A stretch of DNA of 64,000 nucleotides, from NCBI GenBank assembly GCA_036346255.1, contig CM070639.1:3668001-3732000 (forward strand). The letters are read 5' to 3'. Position 1 is the first letter of the stretch, and the number at the start of each line of letters is the position of its first letter. This document shows positions 24,403 to 36,944 of the stretch, one piece after another. The DNA comes from Ampelocalamus luodianensis (taxonomy: Eukaryota; Streptophyta; Magnoliopsida; Poales; Poaceae). A model generated the notes under the pieces. The model was not told the DNA's origin. It saw nothing but the letters and a program-made list of their open reading frames with translations, and made no database searches. The translations under genes and the position numbers were made by a program.

Positions 24403-25343
24403 TATATATATATATATATATATAGATACTTATATATAGATATACTATTCTATAACCAAGCGTAGAATAGTTATTCTACGCCTAGGCAGCCCACCGCGTA
24501 CGATCCAATACGGCCGGCCCACCAACTGCAGAGGCGGCCAAGAAACGTCTACTCCCGCGAGGGTATCAATCCAACTGTAATTATCAGGTGTCGTAATAGT
24601 AATACATGTATCCCTTTTACTACATGTTTCAAGGGAATGCATTTTTTAGCTCCTACGCCAGTTAGAAAAACTTAACGTCGTACAATAATCGGCTTCCCAT
24701 TTTACCACCGCTTTTTTGTAATATTTTTTTTACAGTAAAAAGTTATTGTCATGATAGTAAACCCTAGCTATCTTGTAAGGTAATTGCATTGGGGTACCGA
24801 GTAGGTCAAATGAAGTAAACAGACGTTTGTAGAGCAATAAACGATTTCACCGTAGACGGTAAACACAAATTCAAATCGAATATATCTAGAATGTAGAAAT
24901 ATAAAACATGCCACGTAGTAAACGGTTTTATCGTAGACAATAAATACAAATACAATCGGGTTTTTATTCTGTATTTATATATGACCAAACAGCGTGGCCA
25001 GTCGCTTCTTACAAGGATTAAAAAAAAGTAGAAACCTAAATAATTAAAGGTTTTCTAGTGGCGAAGGTAGCTTGCTATCTCCGTCTTCAAAACTTTGTAG
25101 GCGATGTCGTCAGCATCAAACAGTTCGAGATCAGGGAACGAAGCTCGAAATGCGTCCACCCGCTGACGCATCCATTCGAGTGTCGCTCAAAGACGCTTCG
25201 ACCGAAGAATTAAGTCGAATTGTGCCCATATGCTCTATTCCCTTGCTCGAGCAGTCGAAGCGATGGTCACATGCAGTAATTTGTAGGATCCACTTTTTGT
25301 TTATCTTCTTCATTTTTTTTGTATGCCCGTTCCGGGCAGTAAA

Positions 25344-26470
25344 ATGAGGACAACCGGCAATGCACCCTCCAAGGTGTGGAAGATCACCATTGAGGGAAGC
25401 CAGTTGGCGTTGGAGATTTACTGTGACCCCTCCCAACTCAAACCCATCTCCTCAAGAGCAGCGGTCACATCTGTCGCAGACGATCATGTGGGTGTTTCTT
25501 GAAAGAAACAACAGAGCAAGAAGAGAAAGGTAGCGGTACCCACGATAGAGGACGTCACCGTGCTGTCGCCTCGCGATGAGACTGCCCACGAGATTGCAAT
25601 GGTACACTTATGCACATATAGCAGTAAACGCGCAACATTTGTTACAGTAATTTGGTAACATTATAGCTTTTTATCTTTTTCCCTATCAACAGTAAACACG
25701 AGTTACGCCTGCAGTAATTAGTAAACATGTCGTCAGTAAAAATGTTGTTACATCAAATGCTGGCTCCAAGCGATGGGAGGAAGGGACCATGGACGACGTG
25801 CATCAGGTGCGTTCCCGTACTCGTCGTCGCAACCATCGGTGCTGACGATAGAGCAAGGGAATGAGGTCAAGGGTATGAGGTTCAACGGTCTGCTGAGGTT
25901 CAACCTCGAGGGTTTGGAGAGGAGGGGTATGCTGTGTTTCCTAATGGACAAGATTGACCCGATCGAGATGGTCATCAGCATCGGCGGCAGAAGGAGCATC
26001 CCAATCATGCCTCACGTCGTGAAGTGCGTCCTTGGAATCCCTTGTGGCAGTAGCGATGCACCGATGGTGACCCAGGTCACAGGGATCTCAGAGCTGACTG
26101 AGCTAAAGCGTTTGCTGTAGGTACAACAGAACTCAAACATCAAGGCATCGACAATGATCACGCGGATTAAGACCAGAGGCACAGATGCTCTCACAATGAG
26201 GTGTTTCTTCCTCATCGTCTTCAGTAAGCTCCTTTTCTGACCACCAACATCAACATAATTGGAAAGCATGCTGTGATGATGAAGAAAATGGACAAGTAGT
26301 AAATTGTACATGATCGATATACTACCTCGACAACATGAGGTGCGTCCACAGCATCGACGTCATCGAGACTCCACGCGTTGCATACTTCACGTTCGCTCTC
26401 GTCGACAAGATAGTCGCAGCCGACAGGACGAAAGCACCAGATTGCGTTGACACGTTCGACAAGCTCAGCA
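25344..26470 (+). pseudogene. Ulp1-element protein gene, 5' part
   Basis: A start at 25344 reads MRTTGNAPSKVWKITIEGS and ALEIYCDPSQLKP; after one in-frame TGA near 25500 the frame continues with a basic, nuclear-localisation-like KKQQSKKRKVAVP and TIEDVTVLSPRDE. A further exon at about 25773-26120 reads GMRFNGLLRFNLEGL, MVISIGGRRSIPIMPHVVK and CVLGIPCGS, the pattern found in N-terminal regions of plant Ulp1-type transposon proteins ('I.I.GR.I.IT...V..VLGIP.GG'). Then ITRIKTRGTDALTMRCFFLIV and SKLLF, with frameshifts, to about 26470, where a truncated copia LTR begins. The 3' part resumes right of 36568. Broken by stops, frameshifts and the insertion. Confidence 0.6.
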
Positions 26471-26477
26471 TGAGTTA

Positions 26478-26560
26478 CTAATGTCTCCCAATTAGATTTA
26501 TCATTAATCACCAAAACTCTATTACCACATAATGGCGGGTCTAGATCTTTCAATCTCCCC
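26478..26560 (-). repeat. Truncated 3' LTR of the copia element
   Basis: Its sequence from 'GTCTCCCAATTAGATTTATC' to 'GTCTAGATCTTTCA' is repeated at 36498-36568. It ends abruptly in Ulp1-element sequence on the left. Confidence 0.8.
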
Positions 26561-26581
26561 CTTTTTGGTGATTGATGACAA

Positions 26582-26853
26582 ATCCATCATTAATAGCAAC
26601 ATTTGGATATAAGTCAACATATGATAAGAAAGAAAGCATATTTGACTATATGTATGCACAAAACTTAGAGAAAGAATTCTCCTACTTAAGGCATCACAAG
26701 AGATATCAAATAAGAACATCCATCATTAATAGCAACATTTGGATATAAGTCAACATATGATAAGAAAGAAAGCATATTTGACTATATGTATGCACAAAAC
26801 TTAGAGAAAGAATTCTCCTACTTAAGGCATCACAAGAGATATCAAATAAGAAC
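26582..26853. repeat. Exact tandem duplication, 136-bp unit
   Basis: Two adjacent copies beginning ATCCATCATTAATAGCAACA and ending AATAAGAAC appear identical by eye. The duplication lies just inside the polypurine tract of the copia element. Confidence 0.85.
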
Positions 26854-27409
26854 ATCCAAATGTAGCTCATACAAATTCTCCCCCTTTTGGCATTAAACAC
26901 CAAAAATCCAAAACAAATCTTAAAGCAGAGGAGAGTCTTTGTAAAACTTATGAGCTAGGCAATAGAATTCATTATTTTGATCATCGAAATATTCTCCTCT
27001 TTTATGATCTATGCAAGATATAAGGTGAGAACATTCTCCCTAAACTTTTTCTTTTATGTTCTCCAAAAGCATTCTCCCACTTTTGGACTAAACATAAGAT
27101 GGGTGAACTCACAAGAGAGAATCCAAATAATTGATCAAATAAATTTTCTCCTCTTTTGGCATAAACACCGAAGAATCAAAACGAGGCCAAAAAGGAGTTT
27201 CTACAAACTAGTTTTCCCATATAATAGATTACCCATTTTGAAATTCAAAACAGTTTTCAATAAAGCTTTTTCAAAAGATTTTAGGAAAACTCCCCCTTAC
27301 ACAAAGGTTCCACTCCTTTGACACACAAAGGATTTATTTGTCCAATTTATCTCCCTCTTAGCTTTTGACATACAAAAGCCTTCTCCCTATTTTCTTTATG
27401 TGTATCCAC

Positions 27410-27850
27410 TTGTAAGGTAATCCTTGAACAATTCTAGTAGATACCACTTGTAGAGATTTCTTGTAGATACCACTTGTTGAAAGATATTCTTTAAACTTTA
27501 CTTGTGGATACTACGAGTCGACAATGCCACTTGTATATTTCACTTGTAGATAATACTTGTAAATCCATATGTTGATACCACTTGTGGAAAACATGCGTCG
27601 ACAGGTCTTGCAATCTCAAGGTGCTTGAACTTCTCTTTTTAAGATCTTCAATGAAAGCATAGAGAGAAGAGATAGAGAGAAAAACCACTTGAGAGAAGAT
27701 GATACCACTTGATACAATTGAGATATATCTCTTGAAGAGATAAGACTTGAAAAGATATCGGGTATCAGAGAAATCACTTGGATAAGATACCTCTTGAAAA
27801 ACAACATCAAGAAATTTGAGGTATCAGAGAGACCACATGGATAAGAAGTG
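27410..27850 (-). repeat. TACCACTTG-rich repeat of the copia element, left block
   Basis: The motif (GA)TACCACTTG(TA/AG) recurs at irregular 20-40 bp spacing; the same motif array resumes at 30290-30610 on the other side of the inserted solo LTR. It is non-coding spacer between gag and the 3' LTR. Confidence 0.6.
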
Positions 27851-30236
27851 TGTCATACCCTGTTTTAGTCGGGAAAGAAAGAATTTATTCGGGGAACTCC
27901 GGAAAGCTTAAAAACTCTCAGTTTTCGGAGTTTTTAGGGTCGTGGGCCTCTGGGAAGCCTTCCCACCCCCTTGGCCGGCCATGGGCCTAGGCCCATGCGC
28001 CCCCTCCCCCTCTAAACCCTAACCAACCCCCTTTTTCCTCCCCTTGGCCGAAACCCCCCCCTCCCCCTTTGGCCGCCACCCCCTCCCTTCCTCCTCTCTT
28101 CCCCCTCATGCCCTGCCCCTAGGAGTCGCCCCCAACCTCCATTGGTGCTGCTCCCTGCTGGTTTGCCTCCCGAATCTTCCTTCGGACCTTCTCCGCCACC
28201 GGTTGCGCAAGGAGTGGAGGAGGACAGCAGCTCGCTGGGGAAAAGAGGTGAAAAGGAGGAAGAGTTTCTTCGCCAGGATCCTTCCACCTACTCCTGGTTG
28301 CAGCAAGGGGTAACGATGCGATCCTCGTGGTTTGATTGTTGTTAGAAGAGATTTGGTTACGTTTTGATTTAGCAGACCTGCTGAAATTAGAAGCTGTTTC
28401 TGTCCAGTACGTTGTAGAGAGTGTTTCGGTTATTTTTAGGCAGAATCTGAAGGTTTGGTCTCCTAGAGATATCTAGGTCTTGTTCTTACGTTTCAGTGGC
28501 GCCGAGTTCACTCAAATCTGAGGTCCGAGTCAAAAGTTATGATAGAATTAGTCTTGACTGTCCAGAACCCTGACGAGATTCTGCAGTCAATTTGTAAATT
28601 GTATAAGAAATTGTTAATCACAGATTTTGAACTTGGTGTCTCCTAGAAAGTTGAAGTATTCCCTGTCAGGTTTAGATGGCCACTGAGTTTACTTGATTCC
28701 GAGTTGTGAGTCAAAAGATATGTCTGTTTTAACAGTTGCTGCCAGAAACCTGACGTGATTAATCTGTCTGTATGTTTTCTATATTATGATAGAGAAGTTG
28801 GAAGAATCTGAAAGTTCACCCAACTAGGTTATTGTAGGTAATTCGATAACCTTTTCAGATTGGTAAAGAACGCTCAATTCGGAGTTGAAACATAGAAGTT
28901 ATGATCAACTGATTATTTCTGCTGAATTTTGGTAGGCTGAATCTGTGCTGAATGTTCAAACAATTATTAGCCTATTAATTTGACCAAATTGGTTTGTCGC
29001 GTCAACTAGAGTTTTGTAGTTAGACCAGTTAAGAATCTACAGAAATTGGGTTTGCTATTTTTCGACTTCCAGGCTGTGAGTTATGTTAGTCCCCGTGTTG
29101 CTGTCCAGATTTTCTTATTGGACAGACTCGCTGTTTTCAGTTTATGCGATATAGGATTTAATTGACTCTAAGAGAAGTAAAATAGAACACCGACTAGTTG
29201 AGCTGGGTATCTTGTATACTTATTAAGTTATTTCGTTGGTTTAGGCGGCGAAACTTCGGGTATAAGAGCGCCTTCGTTGCCAGATAACGCTTCGCAACGC
29301 GGAAGGCAAGTACCATGTTAATTTGGATGTTTGTGTATTGTGGTTATTAGCATGAGTTGTTTTGGTAGCTTGTGAGACATGTGAAATGAATTATTCATAC
29401 TTTGTTCAATACATTGAGTTCATGAGTAGAAGTGATGTGACGGTATATTTCATTTAATTGTTGCATGCATTCATTGACATTTGACGTCCACGGGAGTGGA
29501 TGAGAACCACCATCAATTTCCAAGATGGTTGGATAAGACCCATTAATTCCAATATGGGCAATGTTGGACACCCGTATGAAACGTTCTTCATACGGAAGTG
29601 GATCCCGCATTTTTGTTAAGATGCGGGCTTGAGTGATCACCGACGGTGTTCACCGGCTATACCGATACTGCGTGTGTGCGGTCCATTTCTTGATTTGAGC
29701 ATTCATATCATGTATTCATAAGTAATCCATTGTGTTATAATCGAACCCAATGATGTTATGTTTGGTCTTCAATGAATGAATGTTTTTCTTAATCATTGTA
29801 CTTGCTGAGTCATGGACTCACTCTTGCTTTGTTTGTTTATTTCTAGGTGATCGTTGATGAAGTTCACTTGGGAGGAGTAGATGAGCACTACTCGAATAAT
29901 GCACTTCACATTAGACTCATTGCTATAAGAAATTATGATTCTCTTTTGTCATCTTTTGGTTTGTAATAAATAAATTTAGTCGTGGATGGTACCTTTATGA
30001 TCAATGAGAACATAGACGAGAACTTTAAGTCATATGGTTATTTGTCATCTTAGCTCATTATCGTTGATTCATGTTTAGATCTTAGAATTGGATTTCATGA
30101 CTAGTTTATGTTTACTTGTGAGTTTTTGTTGTGTGGAACCTCCAGTACCCTCGTATACAAAGGAGGTTCTGCCGAAATTTAGGATTTCAGCTTAGGGTAG
30201 TTGCATTCCAGGCTCGTGCTGAGTTGGGGTGTTACA
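27851..30236 (+). mobile_element. Solo LTR (2.4 kb), gypsy-like, nested in the copia element
   Basis: It runs TGTCATACCCTG to GGTGTTACA, flanked by AAGTG at 27846-27850 and 30237-30241, an exact 5-bp target duplication. A GC/CT-rich segment lies at 27950-28250, the remainder is unremarkable; no protein domain, no primer site and no partner LTR. It belongs to a different family from the three TGTAACATCCC-type LTRs in this window. Open frames at 28.0-28.3 kb are composition artefacts. Confidence 0.82.
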
Positions 30237-30289
30237 AAGTGATTAGGTATCGGGGAGAGCTTGGTAAGCAAAGAATTGATCGGCATGGA

Positions 30290-31750
30290 AAGAGTTAGAT
30301 ACCACTTGTGAATGAGAACAAGAGATACCACTTAAAAGATACAACATGAAGGAGTACGATGATATCAATTGAGAATACCACTTGTAAGGACAAGATGATA
30401 TCACTTTAAGAGTACCACTTGTAAAAACAAGGATACCATTTGAATCAAACACATATGATTCTCATGCCGAGATCAAAGATGATCAAAAGGAGCTACCACT
30501 TGAAAGAATACCATTTGAATGATAAATATATCACAATGAGATCAAAATGGCATATAGAGTCAAAAAGTATTTGAGAGTAGCTAGCAAGGATACCACAGAT
30601 CAAATTAACTTTGGAAACAACCACAATAGATTTAGAATTGAAAGAATTGAGATTGGTTGTTTTGTCAGGATAATCGAGTAATCTGCAGATGAGACCGCCT
30701 GAGTTCCGATTTTCCGGACTTCAAGGATTGATCAGGAATTTTGGGAATAGTTGTATTTGCTCCAAACTTTCACACAAACATCCAAATAAAGATATTTGGA
30801 GCATTTCCAACTTATCTAGCCTTTAGCAAACCAATTATCAAATAGTTTTTATGAATTAAGCTTTTTATTTTGGAAATGAAATTGCATTTTCAAGACTTTT
30901 CGCAAAAAGATCCAAATTGAGCAAATGAAGAAATTTTGAGTATCCAATTTTGTGTATGAGTCATGAATACCATTATGGACCTATTCATGTGAATAATTTA
31001 GGCTCAAATGACTAAACTCACTTAAGTGCTAGAAAGTGACTACTTAGGTCAAACTAGTATTTTGGATGAGTTTCAAAGTCAAATAACTTTTGTTGAGTTG
31101 GTCTTTTGGAAATCATTTGAATACCAAAAAGGTTTAGAATAGCCAACTCTACGATTTTCCTTTTGGAACAATGGTCAAATTCCTTTTAGAATAGATTTTA
31201 CACAAAAAATCTAGTTTATGTCAAAAACAAGATTCTATGATCTAGAATTTTGGGTAGAAACTCATTTTCATTTAAAATAGCTTTTTCTTAAGCCAAAACC
31301 TTTGGTAAACCTTTGAAATGCTTTTGTATACATTTTGCAACTAATTTTTCAAATGATATACTAATAATTTCAAAATTTTGACTTTTGGCTAAAAGGCTTA
31401 ATTTAGAAAAACATTACTAGCACTTAATTAATTTGGGCACACATAGGGATGTGATATACATGATCATTACTTAGCACTCCCCCTTAATGTGCCACTTCCA
31501 ACTTGCTCAAGATTTCAATAATCAAGATTAAGCACAAGAGCAAGAACACCCTTTTTATAAGATTTTCATGAAATGCAACCTACACAAGGTAAAAGGGTCT
31601 AGATACTTCAATGTAAATACTTGTTACCGAGATAGCATTGTCTCATGATATGATTTGATTATCCTCATACTTGGCTCCAATTTTGACATATGATGGAATA
31701 CACCTCTTCATGAATAAGCCAAGTCTCCAATGCCTCTCCGAGTACCTATT
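30290..31750 (-). other. Copia internal spacer, no pol genes
   Basis: The TACCACTTG array continues to about 30610. The rest is AT-rich with no protease, integrase or reverse-transcriptase motif on either strand. Confidence 0.55.
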
Positions 31751-31755
31751 AATCA

Positions 31756-33356
31756 TTTAAGCGCATTTTTGGTACCCAATACTTGGTTGGGTCCATGAAT
31801 GTTAGTCACAATACTTTTGGGCACCCAAATGGCCCTAGCATTAGTTTTATGTAAACTAACATTCCTAGCAAACACATTGCCATTTATATCCTTCCTAAGC
31901 ATATAATGATCATTATAAATAGTTGGCTTAGGAGTGATACCTTTCGGACATTCCTTACTAAAATGTCCTTTTCCGGCAATTGTAGCAAGTAGGGCTTTGC
32001 TTCCCTTAATGTCTTCTTATCTTGCTCATTGCCGTCTTGCCTCTTCATTGAATGTCTTGGCTTGACATCCTTTTGATTTGGACACACCGAGGCAATGTGT
32101 CCCTTCTCATAACATCCAAAGCATTTGATATTTGTGTATATCTTCCCTTTTTGCTTTGGGATGCTCTTCACCTTCTTCTTGGTGATGAAACCAAGTCCTC
32201 TTTGATAATCTTCCTTATTAGGGCATTTTGAGGAGAGGTGGCCCTTTTGATGACAATCAAAGCACTTGATGTTCTTGTTGTGTCTTTGATTGTGTCTCAT
32301 CTTGCTATTTTCCCTTTTCTTGGAAGTGAAGCCGATTCCACTCTTATCACTTGAGCTTCGTTGCTTGCTCAAGATATCATCAAGAGTGGCCTTCCCTTTG
32401 TGGCTTCTATCCAAGTCATTTTTTAAATTTGCGACTTGGGCCTTGAGCATTTTGTTTTCCTCTACAAGATTAGTTTCAACAAGCATAGAGGAAATAGTAG
32501 CATTTTCACAAGTGCTACAAGACATATCAATTAAATCATCGCAAGATGTGGATATATCAATTTTAGATGAATTGCAAGATTTAGGAACTATACATAGCAA
32601 ATCATCTATTAAATTGCATGTTACACCTATATCCACCTTGGAGCTAGTAAATTCATTTAGGAGAAGCTTTTCATGTTCATCTTTTAGAACATCATAATTA
32701 TTTTGAAGTAAGATATGTTCTTTCTTCAAAACTTTGAATTTAGATTTCTCCATTCCTAAATATTCATTTAATTCTTCTAGCATCTCCATCAATTCATCAT
32801 ATGAAGGCTCATAATTATTTACCTCATTTTTACCTTTAGCCATAAAGCAATGAGGCGATGTTGATGGAGTTGATGTTTGATCATTTTCGGAGCTAGAAGT
32901 TGAGCATTCTTCTCCCGACATCCATTCTTGTATATCATCCTCATTTGTGGAGGTGCTTGTGGACTCATTATCGTCGGAGTTTGAGATTGAGCATTCTTTT
33001 TCCGACGTCCATTCTTCTATGCGATCATTACTTGTGGAAGTGGACCTTTCATAATATTCTTGAAGATGGGTCCACATCTCATGAATGTTCTTGTGATCGC
33101 ATATGGCATCAAACACATCTACACTCAAAGCACTAAATAAAGCGTTAATTGCTTGAGCGTCGAGATGTAAGCATTTCTCTTCCACAATTGTTGGATCAAG
33201 ACTATCCAATGGAGGAGAAAAGCCTACATCTACAATCCGCCATATATTCAGGCCCATGGCCTTAAAATAACATGACATACGGATTTTCCAATGTGCATAA
33301 TTTGTGCCATTAAATTGTGGTGCTTCACCTAGGTGCACAATATCACTAGTCGCCAT
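31756..33356 (-). CDS. Copia Gag protein, frameshifted at the 3' end
   Basis: Minus strand, start at 33356 just below the primer site. The N-terminal half is a UBN2/copia Gag: FNGTNYAHWKIRMSCYFKAMG, WRIVDVGFSPP, HEMWTHLQEYYE. A Ser/Thr- and Asp/Glu-rich linker with two similar repeats (EEWTSEKECSISNSD, QEWMSGEECSTSSSE) follows at residues ~110-165, then a probable coiled coil (LMEMLEELNEYLGMEKSKF). Two zinc knuckles CFDCHQKGHLSSKC and CFGCYEKGHIASVC (C-X2-C-X4-H-X4-C) lie near residues 365 and 415. The open frame continues to 31884 (490 codons); a frameshift at about 31990 displaces the true tail, which reads YNDHYMLRKDINGNVF and ends near 31756 after 'VLGTKNALK'. Role: capsid protein and RNA packaging for the element. 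Confidence 0.85.
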
Positions 33357-33399
33357 CCTTTACTCTCTAGACGGTTAAGTCTAATAAATGAGAGACCAA

Positions 33400-33411
33400 G
33401 CTCTGATACCA
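33400..33411 (-). other. Primer binding site (initiator tRNA-Met) of the copia element
   Basis: TGGTATCAGAGC on the minus strand, two bases from the end of the 5' LTR and about 45 bp before the gag start. It is the standard copia-type primer site. Confidence 0.85.
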
Positions 33412-33413
33412 CT

Positions 33414-36400
33414 TGTAAGATCGAGGAGGCCGACTAGAGGGGGGTGAATAGTCAATTTAAAACTTCTATGCACTAAAACAGATTTCAAAAGCGGAAGCTA
33501 AGTATCAATTCGGTTTAGCACAATTAACGCCTAAACAACTAGGTGCACCAAAAATACAAGTCAATAATAAATAGAGCAATTTAGCAAAGACTTGTAGGCT
33601 ATCAACTAATGATATGATCAATCAAGCACATATACGATAGCAATCATACAAATGAATAGGCAATTATACAATGAATGTAAATTGCACAAAGTAAAGCATA
33701 TGAAAGCTAATCACAAGAAGCACACGAGACACAATGATGTTTTACCGTGGTGGTCGGAGACTTGCCGGTCTCCCATAATCCACGTTGAGGAAACCCAAAC
33801 CAATTGGGCCGGCTCCACCAATTGAGCCTTCCTCCGAGGTATCAAACACCTCGCTCCACTAGGGTTGCTCTTACTCCACTCCGGAGATGGCGAGCACCAA
33901 ACCACTCACAAATGCCCGGGTCTTCTCACAAGCTTCACTTGAGAAGATCACCGACGACACGCCCCACGCCGCCTCAGGTGTCGGCAAACACCAAGAGTAA
34001 CAAGTCTCCAACTTTCACTTGAACCAATCAAGTGTCAAAGCTCGTGGATACTAAGTCCACCACCTAATGCAACACATGCAATAGGATTTGCCTCTCAAAC
34101 CTCACTAAGTGCAACACATGCACAAATGGGAGTAGAGGGCTTGCTCTTAGCTCAAAGGAACTCAATGGGATGCCAAAGGTTGTCTCTCAACCGGCCAAGG
34201 GGTATTTATAGCCCCCAAACCAAAAACTAGCCGTTTGGAGACGAACAGCCAAAAACTAGCCGTTACTGCCTTTGCGGTCGTACCGACTCACAAGGGCGGT
34301 ATTACCGCATCATGGTACTACTGCTATTATAAGGGCGGTACTACCGCAGCCCAAATTTCAGCATGCACGACACACTCGGTAAAAGGTCATAACTTTTGAC
34401 TCCGATGTCGAATTGAGTGATCTTGGACTCTATTGAAAGCTTATTCAGTGGGCTACTCAACCCACCTATTTGATTTGATCTCAAACACTTTTTATCAAAT
34501 CAAAAAGCACAACTTCAAAGAGCCACTACTATGGTCTAAGTCCAAAGAGTTAGCAATAAGCAATCTTAGACCATGTCAAGGGAAAATACATGAATCCCAA
34601 CAATTTGCAAAACATATTTGCAAACTTAGATCATGCTACAAGGAGTAGGTACATGGACTTCAACCGTTTGCAAAACACATTTGCAAAGTATAGTCACATG
34701 CTACAAGGATTATCCATGAGCCTCAACTATTTGCAAAACACATTCGCAAATATAGGCAGCATGTTAAGTTGAGCTAGAGCAAACACAATGAGCTATCAAC
34801 ACATGACTAACTCAAGCTACTAGACAAGACCCCTCTTAATAGTACGGCAACCTATACTAGCAATCCGGTCTTCCAACCAAACACCAAGACCGATAAAAGA
34901 CTAAGAACACATCCTTAGCCCTAGCTAGTCATACCTTTGCCTTGACCATCTTCTTGAAGCTTGATGACGCACATCTTCACTTCAAGTCCGGGTCATCGTC
35001 TTGATATGCATCAACCCACGATGCATCCTCACTCAACACATGATGAGTCTTCTCTTGACTTGATGATCAACTCATGATCATCTCTTCTTCGAGATCTTGA
35101 TATGCATCAACACATGATGCATCATCTTCTTGAACCTTGACTTGATGACAATCAACTCATGATGTCATCCAACGTCTTCATCACCCCGAACATAACCTAT
35201 TTATCCAACTCATGGAAAATGTTAGTCCCACAATGTCATTAACATTAATTAACAAGATATACCGCATAAATGCTTTTGAACAAGCCATTATGAAGGTGCG
35301 GTATTACCGCTTAACTAGCATCCGTATACCGCTCTCGTAATACTGTTTCTCGATCTTGGTACTACCGATTTCAGAGGCTCGAGAAATACGAAAAATACCT
35401 TCTCGAATTTACATACCGCCAACATATTTGCGGTCATCTGCCACGCTGTAGTTCCGCCACATGAACTCCGGTACTACCGCTCCACCTCAGAGCAAACCAA
35501 GTCCAAAAAGCAATGCTATCGAATTTTCATACCGCAGAAATCGGTACATCGCGCGGTGATTATCACAGCATACAACGCCGGTACTACCGATTTCGAAGCT
35601 TTTGAAATGCAATGCATGACTCCTTTGTCTTGAGCCATGTTGATCTCTTATCACCTTTGCATTTCCTTTTCATGTCACCATTCAAACTCCAGACACTAAG
35701 CCTTGAAAACATCTTAGCACACACATTAGTCCCACAACACAATTGCAAATAATTGAATATAAAGTGACATGAGTATATATGAACTACATAAGTTATATAT
35801 CCCAAGAGTATATACGAACTACAAGTTGTATATACTAAATATGAGTGTATACTGAACTACACAAGTTGTATATACTCATATGAATATATTAACTACACAA
35901 GTTAAAATATATTCAAGGATATATGAGCATCAATGAACTACACAAGTCTCATATGCTCTCATATACTCATATGAATATATTAACTACACAAGTTAAATAT
36001 ATTCAAGGATATGTTTCAAAGTAAAGATCCTTAATATATGTGGAAAGAGAATATGGATCAATACTAATGAAACCACAAAATATAGAATGAACTCCCTAAA
36101 TGTGTGCATACACAAATGTGTAATGGAAACATATGCACATATCCAAGTTAACCTTTTGGTGGAGTTTAACCTATATTTTGGATCCGAGAATGCAACAAGA
36201 TATAATAATAAGAAGTAGAATGCATACCTCTTGTATTTTCATCTTTTATCCAAACGAGACTAAGCAATAGATAATCAATAGAATTGTTAGTCTCACAAAT
36301 AGATTTGTCATTAATGAATACATACCTGTTTGGATTTTTGCTTTTATATCCAAGCTGAGACTAAACTTGATATAACAATAGGAGTGTTAGTCTCACAAGT

Positions 36401-36568
36401 GCATTTGTTATTAATAACTTAATCACTTGCATGCCTTCATGGTTTTCACCTTTATATCCAAATAAGACTACACAATATGTATATCAATAAAAGTGTTAGT
36501 CTCCCAATTAGATTTATCATTAATCACCAAAACTCTATTACCACATAATGGCGGGTCTAGATCTTTCA
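33414..36568 (-). repeat. 5' LTR (3.2 kb) of the copia element
   Basis: In minus orientation it starts TGAAAGATCTAGACCCGCC and ends CGATCTTACA. It contains several internal repeat sets: a ~67-bp unit with 'TTTGCAAAACACATTTGCAAA' (34580-34770, three copies), GATGCATCA/ACACATGATG words (34960-35180), ~45-bp units with 'AACTACACAAGTT' and 'ACTCATATGAATATATT' (35760-36010), a ~110-bp unit with 'GTTAGTCTCACAA' (36230-36530, three copies), and scattered GCGGTAYTACCGC inverted words (34290-34345, 35297-35590). No gene is carried. Confidence 0.8.
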
Positions 36569-36944
36569 GAGGGTGCAACACAAAATTGAGATGTCATAGA
36601 TGAAGGTAGTCAGCATCATCAGGAAGCTGCTTGGGATGACAGATGCGTCTGGATCGTGTCCCGCGTAGGCGGGGCGAAAAAGGCAAGGAGCGGCAAGAAA
36701 GCGTAGGCGTTAGAGCGCGCTGGCACAACCCCACGCCGACACATGCAGTGTTCCCAGACTCTTCTATGTAGCCAGCGCAGGAGGAGAACGTAATATCGTC
36801 CACAGCATCGTCACCGTCATGGGTCGATGTCACAGTAGCCCCCACGCCTGCCGATAATGATGTCCGGGTAGCAGTATCACCATCTGCCCCTCCTTTGGAG
36901 ACGGCAACCCTCACCCTAGCGTGTGCAGAATTGCCTGCAACCCA
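36569..36944 (+). other. Ulp1-element sequence right of the copia insertion
   Basis: The sequence resumes the captured gene's plus strand, GC-rich with Ala/Thr-rich frames, but exon limits cannot be set. A minus-strand open frame here is a shadow of this composition. Confidence 0.4.

Larger units (their letters stand above)
26478..36568 (-). mobile_element. Copia retrotransposon (SIRE/Maximus-like), 3' LTR truncated
   Basis: Minus orientation. The 5' LTR is 36568-33414, followed by a tRNA-Met primer site (TGGTATCAGAGC at 33411-33400) and a gag gene. At the other end a polypurine tract (AAAAAGGGGGAGAT, 26575-26561) is followed by only the first ~83 bp of the 3' LTR (26560-26478), identical in sequence to the outer end of the 5' LTR. 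The rest of the 3' LTR, and any target duplication, has been deleted. No protease, integrase or reverse transcriptase is visible between gag and the polypurine tract, so it is non-autonomous. A 2.4-kb solo LTR of another family sits inside. LTR length and gag type suggest the SIRE/Maximus group; clade is inferred. Confidence 0.8.

Noticed and set aside
32290..33136. Plus-strand open frames of 135 and 78 codons
   Set aside because: Antisense shadows of the copia gag gene.
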